Origin: Loripinus fragilis
Taxonomy: Eukaryota > Mollusca > Bivalvia > Lucinida > Lucinidae
Length of the DNA stretch: 64,000 bases
Direction: 5' to 3'
Assembly: GCA_964019695.1 (NCBI GenBank)
Contig: OZ026515.1
Span: 139,683,549 to 139,747,548 of the forward strand
In this document: piece by piece, positions 37,262 to 49,089 of the stretch
How the letters are laid out: every line of letters begins with the position of its first letter
Numbering within the stretch: the first letter of the stretch is position 1
Translations under genes and position numbers: made by a program
Notes under the pieces: generated by a model
What the model was told of the DNA's origin: nothing
Databases searched by the model: none
Seen by the model: the letters and a program-made list of their open reading frames with translations, nothing else

Positions 37262-37775
37262 ATGGTAAAGCCCCTTACAGGGGGTAACAACCTACGTCAT
37301 AGCATGGATGTTGCAAACACGTAGTATGGCGCCATCTTTGATTTACACGGTAAGTTTTTCCCTCCGTAAATTTATACAAATAAGTGTCTGTTAAAACTAA
37401 TCAGTGCAGGTGGTGCCTAACATCTGACTTGGACCGAACATAATATAATGATCACACCCAGAAATACCGTTGCCTTTGTAATCATTCACCCACAAGGATC
37501 GAAGCGGGAGACACGAGGATATGTTTAGCAGTCACCCGCTTCGATTTTTGTGGGTGGATGATTATAAAGGCAATGGCATTTCTGGGCGTGACCATTATAA
37601 TATATTCTGTTCAAGTGTGATGTTAGGCATCGCCTGCACTGCTTAGTTTTGACAGACACTAATTTGTATAAATTTGCGAAAGCAAAAACTTACCTTGTAT
37701 ATCAAAGATGGCGTCACACTACGTGTTTACAACAGCCATGCTATGGCTTAGGTTGTTACCCCTGCCTAAGGTTTC
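37262..37775. mobile_element. ~510 bp near-perfect palindrome (foldback MITE)
   Basis: Arms of about 245 bp meet near 37516. Outer ends: CAGGGGGTAACAACCTACGT and its complement near 37745. Inner stem: CGAAGCGGG / CCCGCTTCG. Landmarks such as TGGCGCCATCTTTGAT, AATTTATACAAAT and AGGCAACGGTATTTCTGG appear in both arms in mirror order. No coding content. Confidence 0.88.
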
Positions 37776-37879
37776 CTAAAATTTACAATGAACTATTGGC
37801 TGACCTTTTTCGGTAATTGTGGCAGCAAGAAGAATGAAAACACATCACCGAACAAACGCCGACTTTTAGCTCGATATTT

Positions 37880-38125
37880 GTAGCTGTGCCAGTGGCGGAT
37901 CCAAATGGGACTCATGGGGGTTCGCTCGACCCTCCCCCCTCCATGCCGCCCATTTTTAAATATCCTATGAAAATGAAATAATTTGGTCCACTGAGACCAA
38001 ATTATATTATTTTCATGGGATATTTGAGAAAAATGAGATAAATTCATCAGCAAAGCGAACCCCACACTTTTATACCTGTATAAGACCCCCCCCCTTTCAG
38101 AAATCCTGGACCCGTCCCTATTAGG
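37880..38125. mobile_element. MITE with GGATCC-like ends, second family
   Basis: From GTGGCGGATCCAAATGG to AATCCTGGACCCGTCCC. The centre is palindromic (AATAATTTGGTC / GACCAAATTATATTATT), with CCCCCC and GCGAACCCC blocks. About 9275-9375 looks like one end of the same kind of repeat. Confidence 0.6.
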
Positions 38126-38970
38126 CGTGTTGCTTAAATTGAAATTTTGGAGAAAACAACTCACCTCATTGACCTTGAGGATGGAACAGGTCTTAAATTC
38201 AAGATAAATTTCTCTACTTTAATTCTGATTGGGTCGTACGCTCAACAATTGGTAGCATCATATTAAAATGGGGAGATAACTCAATGCTCACAAAAAACGG
38301 AAAAGTGAAGTACGGTTTTTAAACTGATTTTTTATAGACTAAAATCATTCTTTTTTAGCAAATTATTTTTTTTTTCTAAAAGTAAGTTTATTGCCATTTA
38401 TATTTGTATAAATCATATTGATTTTTCATAATTTGAACAAAGTATTTTGAAGGGATAACTATCATACTACCCTATAAAATTGAATATTTGTCTCTATATC
38501 GTTCCTTATAATACCTATATAATTAATTAAGACTCGTAAAACTTCATAATTTCTAAAACAATAGTCTTTTTGCTTTTCAAAAACATGATATGTCGCATCC
38601 TGATATGCCTGACGGCTCAGAAATTTGCTTCTAAAGTTGCCGATCTGTTTGGAAAAACAGCGTTTAATGCATTTTGATACGAGCATAGGATATTTGCTGA
38701 TTTCCATATAAAGCTTACTTTTTGAGAAAACTTACATTATCGTCCTAAATAATGTATGCCTCAATTAAACATAAATATATCTGTTCTGTCAATTTGTGAG
38801 GATCGTATGTTAAAATCGAGTATCGTCATTCATAAAATGGGGAGGTAACTCTGGTACTATAAATAATGAAAAACCAGCATAAATGACCGTCGTTAAGTAA
38901 CTCCTTGAAATATTGTTTTTCTGTTGTTGTTTTTTAATTTTACTGACAAAAAAGTATATATATTTGAAAG
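38126..38970. other. no gene or repeat recognised
   Basis: A+T-rich stretch before the CTTT microsatellite. The short open frames resemble no known protein. Confidence 0.4.
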
Positions 38971-38975
38971 ATCTA

Positions 38976-38976
38976 G

Positions 38977-39019
<43 letters not shown>

Positions 39020-39043
39020 ATCTTTCTATCTTTCTATCTTTAC
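38976..39043. repeat. (CTTT)n/(CTAT) microsatellite next to a LINE 3' end
   Basis: About 14 units of TTTC/TATC type. It sits where the 3' tail of the neighbouring minus-strand LINE would be, so it may derive from a repeat-type LINE tail. Confidence 0.85.
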
Positions 39044-39059
39044 TGGTTCGCTCATATAT

Positions 39060-39740
39060 GAGCATTACACCAGGGAGTGCGAATTTGGAAATTTTGATAA
39101 AAAAAAAACAAAAAAACTTTTGGCTGAATTTTTGTTTAAATAAGGAGTGCCCTAAACTCCTCTGTGGACTGGGCATTTGCCACAGAAGGAGGCAGACTAT
39201 TCCAATGTGATATAGTACGGGGGAAAAAAGAATTCTTCAGGGCATCACTGTATGTCTGGTGCCTGCGGTATTGAGCTCTATGTGATGACCTGGTAGTTTT
39301 CAAACTATGAGCAGGGGTCATATACTTGTCTTTTTCAATAGACACTGCTCCACAATGAATCTTGTGAAAGAGAAGCAAGGAGGACTGGTCCCTACGGGCC
39401 TCAAGAGATGGCCAATCAAGCTCATCAAGCATTTCGCCGACGCTACTGGTGTTTCGCCATCTCCTGCAGGTCCAGCGGGCTGCTGTCCTCTGAACTTTCT
39501 CAATCTGATTAATCTGAAGTTTCAAGTGAGGGCTCCAAATGGGTGCTGCATACTCTAGTTTAGGCCGAACCAAAGTTTTGTATGCAACTTCCTTTGTACT
39601 ACTAGGTGCAAAAGCCAAATTCCTGCGAAGGAAACCAAGTGTCTTAGTTGCTTTGGAAGAGATTTCAGAGACATGCTGACCCCAATCCATGTTATCTGTA
39701 ATAGTGATACCAAGGTATTTTTCCTTCTTGAATAGATGAA
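39060..39740 (-). mobile_element. CR1/Jockey-type LINE, 3' coding end and short 3' UTR
   Basis: An uninterrupted minus-strand frame of about 185-200 codons to 39136: KYLGITITDNMDWGQHVSEI, SSKATKTLGFLRRNLAFAPS, YKTLVRPKLEYAAPIWSPHL, QINQIEKVQRTAARW and ISHWNSLPPSVANA. This is the C-terminal (thumb and beyond) part of a non-LTR RT. The upstream RT core and endonuclease are missing; the copy is truncated at the satellite junction near 39740. It is the best-preserved LINE piece in the window and the family reference for 18.8 and 19.2 kb. Confidence 0.93.
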
Positions 39741-39744
39741 TTAG

Positions 39745-41035
39745 AAATTAAGACACAGCAAAATAACCCAATTATTAGATATTGATATTATCTAATTTGC
39801 ATTTTCAAGAATATTAATGAAAACATAAGAAATGAGAAAAAATTGTAGAGTAAATTCAGGGATGTCACCTACAAAATTACCTATATGTCGCTACTTATTA
39901 TTCTATACTACGAAACTTGGTACCAAATTAAAGTTGAGACATTAGCAAAATAACCAACGGAATAGATATACGAATTATCTAATTTGCATATTCATTAATA
40001 TTAATGAGAACATACGAAATAAGAGATAATTGATCGAAAAATTAAGGGGGTATACCTACAAAATCACCTCTACACCAGCTTCTAGCTATCTTATACTACA
40101 AAACTTGGTACCAAATAAAATTGGAGACATAACCATTTAACTAAAAGATAAAATATACTAATTATCTAATTTGAATATTCATGACTATTAATGAAAACAT
40201 AAAAAAATAAGAGAAAATTGGTAGAAAAATTAGGCGGTATGCCTACAAAATCACCTGTCCGTATACAACTAACAATCATAGACTACAAAACATGGTACAA
40301 AGTAATAATTGAGACATTGCTTTTTGGCCAAAATGATTAAATAAACGAATAATCTAATTTGAATATTCATGAATATTAATGTAAACAAAAGAAAAAAGAG
40401 AACATTGATAGAATAATAAAGGTGATGTTCCTACAAAATTACCTGTAAGCCAGCTGCTTACTATCCTAGACTTCAAAAAAGAGTACCCAATTAAAGTTGA
40501 GACATGATCATTTGACCAAAATGGTTAAATATACGAATACTCTTATTTGAATATCAATGAATATTTATATAAACATAAGAAATAAATGAAAATTGGTAGA
40601 AAAAAAATAGGTGGTATACCTACACAATTATCTGTATACCAGCTGCTAACTATCCTAGACTACAAAAAACTGGTACCCAATTAAAATTGAAACATAGCCA
40701 GTGACCAAAATGATTAAATATATAAAAACTATCCAATTTGAATATTCATGAATATTAGTGAAAACATAAGAAATAAGAGAAAATTGGTAGAAAAATTAAG
40801 GGGATATGCCTATAAGTAGTCCTATATGTCTGCTGCTTACTAGCCTAGACCACAAAACTTGGTACCAAACAAAAGTTGAGACATAGCCATTTGACCAAAA
40901 TGATTAAATAGACAAATAATGTAATTTGAATATTCATAAAAATTAATGAAAACATAAGAACAAAAAGAAAAAAAATGGTAGAAAAATTAAGGTGGTATAC
41001 CTAAAAAAAATGTCCTATACGTCTGCAGCTTACTA
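39745..41035 (+). repeat. tandem satellite, ~188 bp unit, about seven copies
   Basis: Each unit carries TTCATGAATATTAATGAAAA, CATAAGAAATAAGAGAAAAT, CCTACAAAAT and ACTTGGTACCAAATTAAAG. The CATAAGAAAT-type landmark recurs near 39822, 40010, 40197, 40384, 40575, 40762 and 40951. Units are diverged, so the array is old. A second, disrupted cluster lies at 49.09-49.83 kb. Confidence 0.9.
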
Positions 41036-41044
41036 GCCTTGTTG

Positions 41045-41475
41045 AACCGCAAATTTCACACTTCGCAAATTTCACACTTTGTGACGAATTGGCACCAATA
41101 CGTCACTTTTAGCAAATGTGAAATGAGCGTTTGGTCAATTTCGATAATTTTGGGGGTCTAAAATGTGTGCTCAAATATCACATTTTTTTAGCGTGTGAAG
41201 AATCGGTACGTATTCGTCTTATTTGTGAAGAACTGGTTCGATTTTTCTCAGATGTGAAGAATTGGTACTCAGTTTTCACAAATGTGAAGAATAGCTACCA
41301 ATTCCTCACACATGTTAAAAATTGGTACTCAATTTTCACAAATTAGTGAAGATTCGGTATCAAATCCTCACACATGTGAAAATTGGTACCAAATACTCAT
41401 TATGAAAAATGTGTACCAATATCACAGATGTGAAGAATTGGTACTTAATCTTTACAGATGTCAATGACAGTATTT
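41045..41475 (+). repeat. degenerate minisatellite, GTGAAGAATTGGTACC type
   Basis: About a dozen imperfect ~30 bp units around TGTGAAGAATTGGTACCAAT and TTTTCACAAATG, with alternating TTCACA / TGTGAA. More units appear at 43255-43465, apparently separated by inserted sequence. Confidence 0.85.
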
Positions 41476-43254
41476 GTAATATATAATCATATGTGAAAGA
41501 TTCTATTCATGACATGACTTGCGGTTGCAAGCTACTAGATGACTATATCTCGCTCTCTCTTTCTCTCTCTTTCTCTCTCTCTCTCTCTCATACACACACG
41601 CACAAAGAGAGAGAGAGAGAGAGAGAGAGTTCTGAAACAAATTTTAAAGCGAATGGAAATTCGTCTTAGAAACAGCTTCTTACGTAGATAAAAGGAACAC
41701 AACTCAAAAGTGTAAATACTAGAGTTATGGCTGTTGCTTTCTACATGTCTTCAAATGTAGGTTAGTGTTTCTATGAAATTTCATGTATGTACCTTGAGTT
41801 CTTGCTGTCTGTACGCCATCGCAAATAAGTAGCTGTGTGCAATGAGGCTTGAAATAATGAATTTGAGTGATTTTATCAACCGTAAAGCGAAATATGTGCG
41901 TTCAAACACAACCTGATTATCAAGCATTAGAAATAATACGTTTGAACTTTTTCAAAATAATATTTGAATGCTCTTGTTTTTTAAAGAAAAACTGGATGAC
42001 GAAACTCAATAGGTCCCTAAGCACCGTCATACTAATTCGTGAAATATTCTACATAGCTTTTGAGTGTTTTCCTTCATAATTTTGAATGACAAAGTGGACA
42101 TGATTTTGTAACAGATGACACAGGCCAAATCAATATGTTTTCATCATATAGAAACAAGAGCTCGGTCCAGGGGTCGATTGCATGAGACTGACTGTTTATA
42201 AGGATAATAGCAAATCATAGCTCCTCCCAAATCCAAATCCCAGCTATGACGTGTTATAGATCAGCAGTTTCATTAATATAAGGCTTTACATGCCAAAATG
42301 TCCATTAACTATGTTGACAAAATTAACATGATGTTGACCCTCTTGGCGAGATCATTTTTGGCCCCGTGGTCATATTGTGAACAAACATGGTAGAGGTCCA
42401 CTAGCTGATGCAACTTACCAAATATCAAGGCTCTAGATCATGTGATTTTAGACAAGAAGTGTTGTCTCCCTTACTAGGCCTTACGATTTCAGATGAAAAA
42501 AACAAACAAAATTTCACAAATATTGACATAAGAAAAACGGGCCACGCCACCTGGTGGTCATAAAAATGATTTGAACAATTTTGGAAGAGGATGTCCCAAG
42601 GACCATTTGTACCAAACTATTTTGAAATCTGACCAGAAGTTTTTGACAATATTTTAGTGATTCCTTTTGGTTACCATGTCAACCAGATTTCTTTATCGAC
42701 GGGACATTTCAACAACTCTGAAAGGGGACCAATCAAACCTGTGAAGAATGGTGAAATTCCGCCCAGTGGTTTAGGAAAAAGATATTGTTGGCGGAAGACG
42801 GATGACCTTTGACCACAATGTGGGCACTAAAAAAAGGATCCACCATCCAAAGATATAAGAAATGAAGGGAAAACGGAATCTAGCTCTCCTCTAGCTATAT
42901 ACAAGCCCCTTATTAGAAAATCTTATTATTGCATATGCCAAAAGGCGCAGATAAGTCCTGTCACTACGCATGTGGATCAGAGTATGTGTTTCTTAGCTAC
43001 ACTGATTGAAAAAGTCTTCCTGCACTGATTGAAAAGTCTCCAAAGATTCTCAATCCAAAATTAAAGTACTGAGTTTCTGTATCTACATGGATGCAAGCTG
43101 GCAAATCTGGAGCATGAACTCAAAGAAACCTTTTTTTTTCGCAACACGGCTCATACAACTGATTTGAATTTGAATATTCTAACTCCTGTCCCAGATATTT
43201 CAACTATAAAACCTATGAAATTTACCTGTAACCTGTTAGAACCGCACCAGTTAT
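41476..43254. other. sequence splitting the minisatellite; no gene recognised
   Basis: It contains a TC run facing a GA run (about 41550-41632, able to fold) and a dispersed repeat-like block at about 42290-42860 (landmarks GAAATTCCGCCCAGTGGTTT and GTTGGCGGAAGACGGATGAC). Because minisatellite units flank it on both sides, it may be one or more insertions into the minisatellite. Confidence 0.5.
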
Positions 43255-43465
43255 AAAGTAATGTCATGCGTGTGAAGAATTGGAATCGAATGTAAAATGC
43301 AGCAGATTTGGGGGGGGGGATATTTTATCAATGTGAAGAATACGCATTTATGCTACATATAATTTTACTACGTGTGAAAAATATTGCCTTTGTATAAAAT
43401 ACGTGACGTATTGGTACCAATTTCTCATGCACTGAGAGGAATTGGTACCACTTTTTCACTCCAAT
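43255..43465 (+). repeat. minisatellite, second part
   Basis: GTGTGAAGAATTGGAATCGA and GAGGAATTGGTACCAC continue the 41.05-41.48 kb repeat. Confidence 0.75.
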
Positions 43466-43800
43466 CAGGAGGATTTGGACACTAGGATGGTGTTAAATGC
43501 GTTAGATGAAAGAATTGCTGAGGTGTGCTTAACTGTTACTGTATCACCTCGGGGACTGCAGTATTGGAGTTTGGATGCTCTCAGAAACAACTAGAGGAAA
43601 GAAATGCTTACCTGCATGTTTTGTTGATGGACAGCTACCCACTCCAGTCAGTACTGTCGAACATTTTAGGCTTTCATGCGCTAACTGGTTACGATACTCA
43701 CAATCTTTATCTAACAAAATACATGCTGAAAAATGTTCATTAAGTATTCCCATCTTTCAGGTTTTTTTTTACTGGAGTAGGGATGGATAATGATGATGCC
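43466..43800 (+). pseudogene. decayed repeat-associated ORF (DTRM / GFHALTGYDT motifs)
   Basis: In plus-strand frames: EDLDTRMVLNALDERIAEV at 43467, then after frame breaks ILGFHALTGYDTHN (about 43660-43705) and LSNKIHAEKCS. From memory, proteins of unknown function that are highly repeated in bivalve and coral genomes carry EADTRM-like and HAxTGxDT motifs in this order. Several frameshifts and stops make it a pseudogene. It starts exactly where the minisatellite ends. Confidence 0.55.
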
Positions 43801-45960
43801 AGACATAGTGTATGCAATTAATTGGTTGTGTTTGCAAGACGAAATGCGTATCAGTGAGATGCAAAAGTTCTTAAGCATCTCTGAAATGCACATCAGCTTA
43901 TGAAAGTCATGCCATTGACTGTGCAAAACCTACATATGCTACTTAAAATAGATATGCTATAGCAATAATGATTGTGCAATAATTCACTGAGAAACAATGA
44001 ATTGTCACACAGAAACTTTTAAAAACAAAAGAGCTGATCTGTTTCGATTGTAAGTGTCAAAATAATCATTTTGTACGCAGCTCCCCGTACGCCCAGGTGC
44101 GTAGCAAAACGCATGTAAAACGCTTGTGCGTACACATTTGAATCGATTTGATGATTTCTTGATGACAGAACGTACAAAATGTATATGATGGGTAAAATGT
44201 GTTCAAAGAATCAATATTTTTCTTTTTCTAAGTCATATATTGTTTGGTATGTGCTGTGCGTGCTTCACCTCCTAGACACCATATTGAGGTTGTATCTTTC
44301 CTAAGCCTAAGCGAATGAGTCCCTGATTCAAGTATGATTTTATTCTGCATAAATTCTAGCATCATCTTTTATCAAAATTGTCTTTATTGTGTCAAACAAT
44401 GTGACGTCTCAGCTGGGTCAACGTCGTTTTTTGTTTGGTTACGCGATTGCCAACATTATTTTCGTAAATGCGTTAATTTTGTTTTCACAAGTGCGTAACT
44501 TGATTTTAGACCAGCTACGCCCCTGACTGTCTAAGTCTTGGAATTGATAAGAGGACCAAGATGAGGGATAGCCACGAGAGAGTAGACGTGTACATAAGTA
44601 ACTGAAACAAATTTGATATGTCAAAATCATGACCGCTAGGTGACGTGGCAGCGTCGTAGCTTTCTGGGCCTACGTAAAACATCAATCCAAACATAACCAA
44701 CAAAATGAATATGGCGATGTTCTTATTTTCACTAATTATGTATTGTGCCTAAAACTACCTAGGTTTAAACAAGACTCAAATATGGACATTAATTGTTTTA
44801 CGACGACACAAGCGTCGCCCATAAAACAAGGTATTTTCTATCATTCAACATGTTTTTTGTAGTGATAAGTCGAAACTTTATAATAAAAAAACATTGTATA
44901 CCTAAATTAGTTAGCTAAACAACAATTCCAACAGTAGTGTACGAGTAATCGTATCTTTCACCATGAAAGAGCATTAGAAGAAAACATAAATTATTATGAG
45001 AGGGATAGAGGAGAGAAATGGGGAGTAAAGATAGGTAACCAGATATAAGGGGGGGAGTGAGGTAAAGGAGAGGAACGTGGGGAATAGGCCCCCTGTCCAC
45101 CCCTAAGTACTGGTTCAACCAGGAACATTTACCTTCAATTAACAAATTAACACTGATACCCTGCCGGTATATCGGGATCAGTGCCCGGAATTACAATGCC
45201 TCCTCAAAGTTAAGGAAGATTTCAAAATGCAATAAAAATGCTATATTAAATGCTAAATAAATTGCCTGGATCTATGCGGTACTTGTGGCCAAAGATATCA
45301 TTGTGATCTTTTGAAAAAAATGAAACTTTTTTTATTTTAATCAGTTAGAAACGTGAATTTTCGAATACTGAAAAAAAATCAATACTAATCATTTCAAATA
45401 ATTTCAAAAACAGCTATTAAACGAACAAAAGGCACTTCTTCATTTTACTTTACATAGAAGTCAATGGGAGTTTTTTTTACATTTAAAGTTAAAACAGTCA
45501 GCCTTATCCAAATCATAGAAAATGATAAAATATTCTTTGAATAGCTAGGATGAATAACTTCAAAATGAAATCAGCACCTTAAAAAAAACTGAAAAATAAA
45601 GATTTTATAAGACTTTTTATGATAGCTTCCCGTTAAACCCAATGCAAAGCAGTTTATCGGGTTTTCGACCAGGTAAAAATCCATTGTCGGATATGTGTAC
45701 GCCAATAATGGATATGTATACGAGGTAATGCGATATTTTTTTCAATTGTGAACTCGAACCCGTACCAAACAGAAGAACGTTTTCAAGGACAAAACGAGTC
45801 AAAGTGGTTAGACGTTATTCGGACATATAACAAGGCATACAGTGGGTCTTTTTAAAGACAAGGCTGAATCTTTGCTCCGTATAGAACACACATCAAGTAA
45901 GTGGTTAAATATTGTGGTATTTGGGCGCGTAAAGATCAAACATAATTGTGCAAGCAATTT
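43801..45960. other. no gene recognised
   Basis: A+T-rich. Contains a GTACGC/GCGTAC-rich repeat around 44070-44130 and a short SINE-body fragment (CTAAGTACTGGTTCAACC, about 45102-45120). Nothing else is supported. Confidence 0.45.
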
Positions 45961-46165
45961 GTTTTTAACTGCACTTTATACTACCTTTACCAGTTTAAGC
46001 CCAAAATAATCCGTAATGTGCAAGGTCTAGACTGATGTAGGCGAAATCATGATTGTCCGAGGGTTGGTCCGCCCGTACGGTAGATGATTCACTCATTAAA
46101 GTACGTCGATCATCTACACGTGTATAGGCAACAAACCATGGTACATGAAATAGATACATTGTATT
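45960..46165. mobile_element. palindromic MITE, family copy 3 (decayed)
   Basis: Leader TTTATACTACCTTTACCAG and GCAAGGTCTAGACTGATGTA match the 27.5 kb copy. The arms (GGGTTGGTCCGCCCGTAC ... GATGATT / GATCATC) are only partly complementary now. Confidence 0.65.
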
Positions 46166-46194
46166 ATATTACATATTCGTTAAATATGATCTCC

Positions 46195-46510
46195 AACAAT
46201 GTGGCATTTTGACGTGTGTAGACTCAGACGAGCCTGTACAGCCTCCTTAAATTAAGCTTAGAAACTCCAAATGATGCCCAATCAGTAGCTTAATACCCAT
46301 AGAATAGTCAAGCGGTCTTGAGTCAAGCACTCTACCACTAAGCCACTGTGCTCCCTACCACATTGTTGAAAATCTCATGCCGAGGCTCAGTCATACCTGT
46401 TACATGAGAATTTCAGGATACCGGTAAACATGCACTTTGGCAAACAGTGAAGACCCAACTGAATTGCCACAAAGGCGGCATTTCACACGGTCTGCACTGT
46501 TTGCAAAGAT
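46195..46510. repeat. hairpin-repeat cluster split by a SINE-head fragment
   Basis: AACAATGTGGCATTTT...TAGACTCAGACGAGCCTGTA resembles the 7.0-7.18 kb block inverted. At about 46307-46362 a SINE head (minus) with GAGTCAAGCACTCTACCACT interrupts it. GGCAAACAGTGAAGACCCAA (about 46440) is the piggyBac-like MITE core. Confidence 0.5.
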
Positions 46511-46589
46511 AGAAACAAATCTTCAGGGACAGAAATACATCTAATCATGATTATAGAAATTTTGACCGACAACCCCTTTAAATACAAAA

Positions 46590-47912
46590 TCGGCTAAAAC
46601 ACGGCATTGGTGCTGATTAGTGTCTCACTAGGCAAAAAATAAAATACTCGATACGATAATATATTATCATGTTCCACATTGCTTTTTACACATCTTACCT
46701 AAAAATAGTCTTTGTTTTTGAAAATATTCCTATATATGATTTTTTATACTTTTACTTCTGACTGTTAATAGGTTATGGACACTACACCTAGGGTATAACA
46801 TGCAAGATAAGAGCAAAAATATAAATATCTGCAGCTCTTTTTCTCTGAAACAACAATGGGAGATACTGCTTAGCATTATGAGAGGCCAAACAAAGAAGAT
46901 AAACACTTAAATATGCAAAATATAAGCATATCTTTACGACAACCATTTGCTGAATTTGTCATAAATTGCCCTCTATCAGATTGCATCTCTTAACTTTTAC
47001 CAGAAGTATGTCTCAATGCTTAAAATCATTTTCTGAATACAGTAATCCATACTTAAAGACATCAAAGTAGTTACAGTAGTCCAAAAGGTCAACTATCAAA
47101 AAAATATTCTTTGTCAAAATGCACTTAAATCTGATCCAATATTCCACGTAGTGTTTGTAACTTTTTCTGATGCTAATTTCTCATAGATTCCAATTGTCAT
47201 GACTATGAAACTTTGTCTATCTGATATTTATGTTGAATGACATAAGATATTAAAACGAAGTTATTCTGAGATTGAAAATCTTCAAGATTTCGCTTCATGA
47301 AATGTCACGGTTATTGACACCACAAAAATTTACTTTTTTGTTCCTGACTGAAATGTTCTAGGGTGCGAAGCAATGGACTAACCTGAAATGCAAACTGTAT
47401 TTTTTGGAAACTATAGTCTTTAATGATATAATGGAAATAAATTTTACTTAAATCAACACATTTCTTGTATAATCATGGGTATATTACATTCTATTAGTGT
47501 CATTCTTGCAGTTTTTATCAAAAACACTATCTTTAGGAATATGAGGAGAAAATCCACAATTTTTTTACCAATTTCTTTAATTCAAATTGCAAAATAGAGA
47601 AGATAAGTGTCTTGATAAGATGCAAACAGTTCTGTATCAATATTTGAATAGGAAACATTAATTATTTCAACTTTAAATGATTTGATTTTCAAAATGAGAC
47701 TGCATAACGCTTATAAATGGCCATTTTGGGAGCACATTATAGACCATATCTCCAAGACGGGCAATGTTAGCAGCTTTAAATTTTCGGGCAAACAAGATCT
47801 GACAATGCCTTTTTGCATAACTCTTATAAAGTGTTCATTTATGACACAGTTCTTCTGTAGCAAAGATATAACATGAAAAAAATAAATCAGCACCAATACC
47901 GTGTTTTAGCCG
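46590..47912. mobile_element. ~1.3 kb element with 28 bp terminal inverted repeats
   Basis: The left end CGGCTAAAACACGGCATTGG continues TGCTGATT. The right end, reverse complemented, is CGGCTAAAACACGGTATTGG then TGCTGATT. One mismatch in about 28 bp suggests a fairly young TIR transposon. The A+T-rich inside has no recognisable transposase. Confidence 0.75.
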
Positions 47913-48614
47913 AAATTTCAACAATTCGGTACTTTTTGTAGCAGTATAATGTAATAATCCATTAAATGAAAACGGTCAACAATCAAAAACACAGTTGATA
48001 TAATTAATATTCTCATCAAATAAAATATCTGTCGCGTGGATTATCTAATGTAAGGCTCGATTACATATGGCCTGGTCTGTTTCAAACTACTTCTGGTGTT
48101 ACTATACTGAAATTGTATCTCGATACCTTTCGCGGACCTTGACATGTAGCAGAGACGCCCCCCCCCCCCAATCAAAACGGCCCAAATTGGTCAATACATG
48201 GAAGGCGATGATATTTGACCACCCAGGTAACACGGTTGGTTAGAGCTCCTGATCCGGTATGAGCTAGATCAGTAAAATCTCTGTCTTTCTGTCACAAACT
48301 TGTTCAGTCAGAATCGTCCCCAAGTCAAAACGTCTCCAATAGAAAGAAGGTGGTGGTGATTTTGTACCACACTGTCATTTCAGGTGGTTAAGAGCGCCTG
48401 TCCTTTATCCCGGTCACAGGGGCTTGAAGGTGTGATTATGGGGTGATTTTAGGTCTTGGGAAGCGTGACATATGCTTTAAAATGTCGGAAATTTGACGAT
48501 TTAAAGATTAAAAAAAATAATAATATAAGAAAAATGCTTTTCTTATGAATCACTTTGGTCAAAAATTTCATTTTTTTCATTGGCTGTTATTTTCTCGAAG
48601 TTTTTGGATGAAAT

Positions 48615-48980
48615 TAGAAAGGTTTATGATGCTTTGATAAATTACGGGTCTTTCATGCAAACCAAGCATCTATGTATTAACTAAGAGTGAGGTTGGCGCC
48701 ATGAAACCGGGTTAAGCCCTCCAGTAAAATATTTTTACTGACCGTTCCAAGGTGGTACTTCTTTTGTGGATCATTTATGTTATTTCTGTCTTGTGTTTGT
48801 AATGCTTTCGTGCGCGTCTGTTTATTGATGCCGTGTGGTCACCTGCTGGGAAAGGGCTGCCCTCTTTGCTCTCGTTTGTGGTGTCTAACTGTGAATTTGT
48901 CACTTTCCCATTGGTATCCTGGGTCAAGTGTGGTACTTGATTGTATCGATTCCTGATCTTTGTACCCTTACGTACTTCAA
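48615..48980 (+). mobile_element. 5'-truncated 3' end of the Penelope-like RT family
   Basis: Includes GGGTCTTTCATGCAAACCAA, GTGAGGTTGGCGCC, AAGCCCTCCAGTAAAATATT, GGTCACCTGCTGGGAAAGGG, CTCGTTTGTGGTGTCTAACT and CGATTCCTGATCTTTGTACC, ending ACGTACTTC. The most complete solo 3' end outside the 58.7-61.8 kb cluster. Confidence 0.85.
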
Positions 48981-49089
48981 TAAACTCGAGTAGAAAATAG
49001 GTTTCACTTTTTTTTGCTGCCGTGGTTTAAGGTTTTTCATAAGTGTCCAACTTTTGCATTTGTTATTGCCTATAACTGGAGAGTAGGTT

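Noticed and set aside
39745..41035. CRISPR-like array
   Set aside because: The ~188 bp units are diverged throughout, with no short repeat and unique-spacer pattern; this is eukaryotic satellite.
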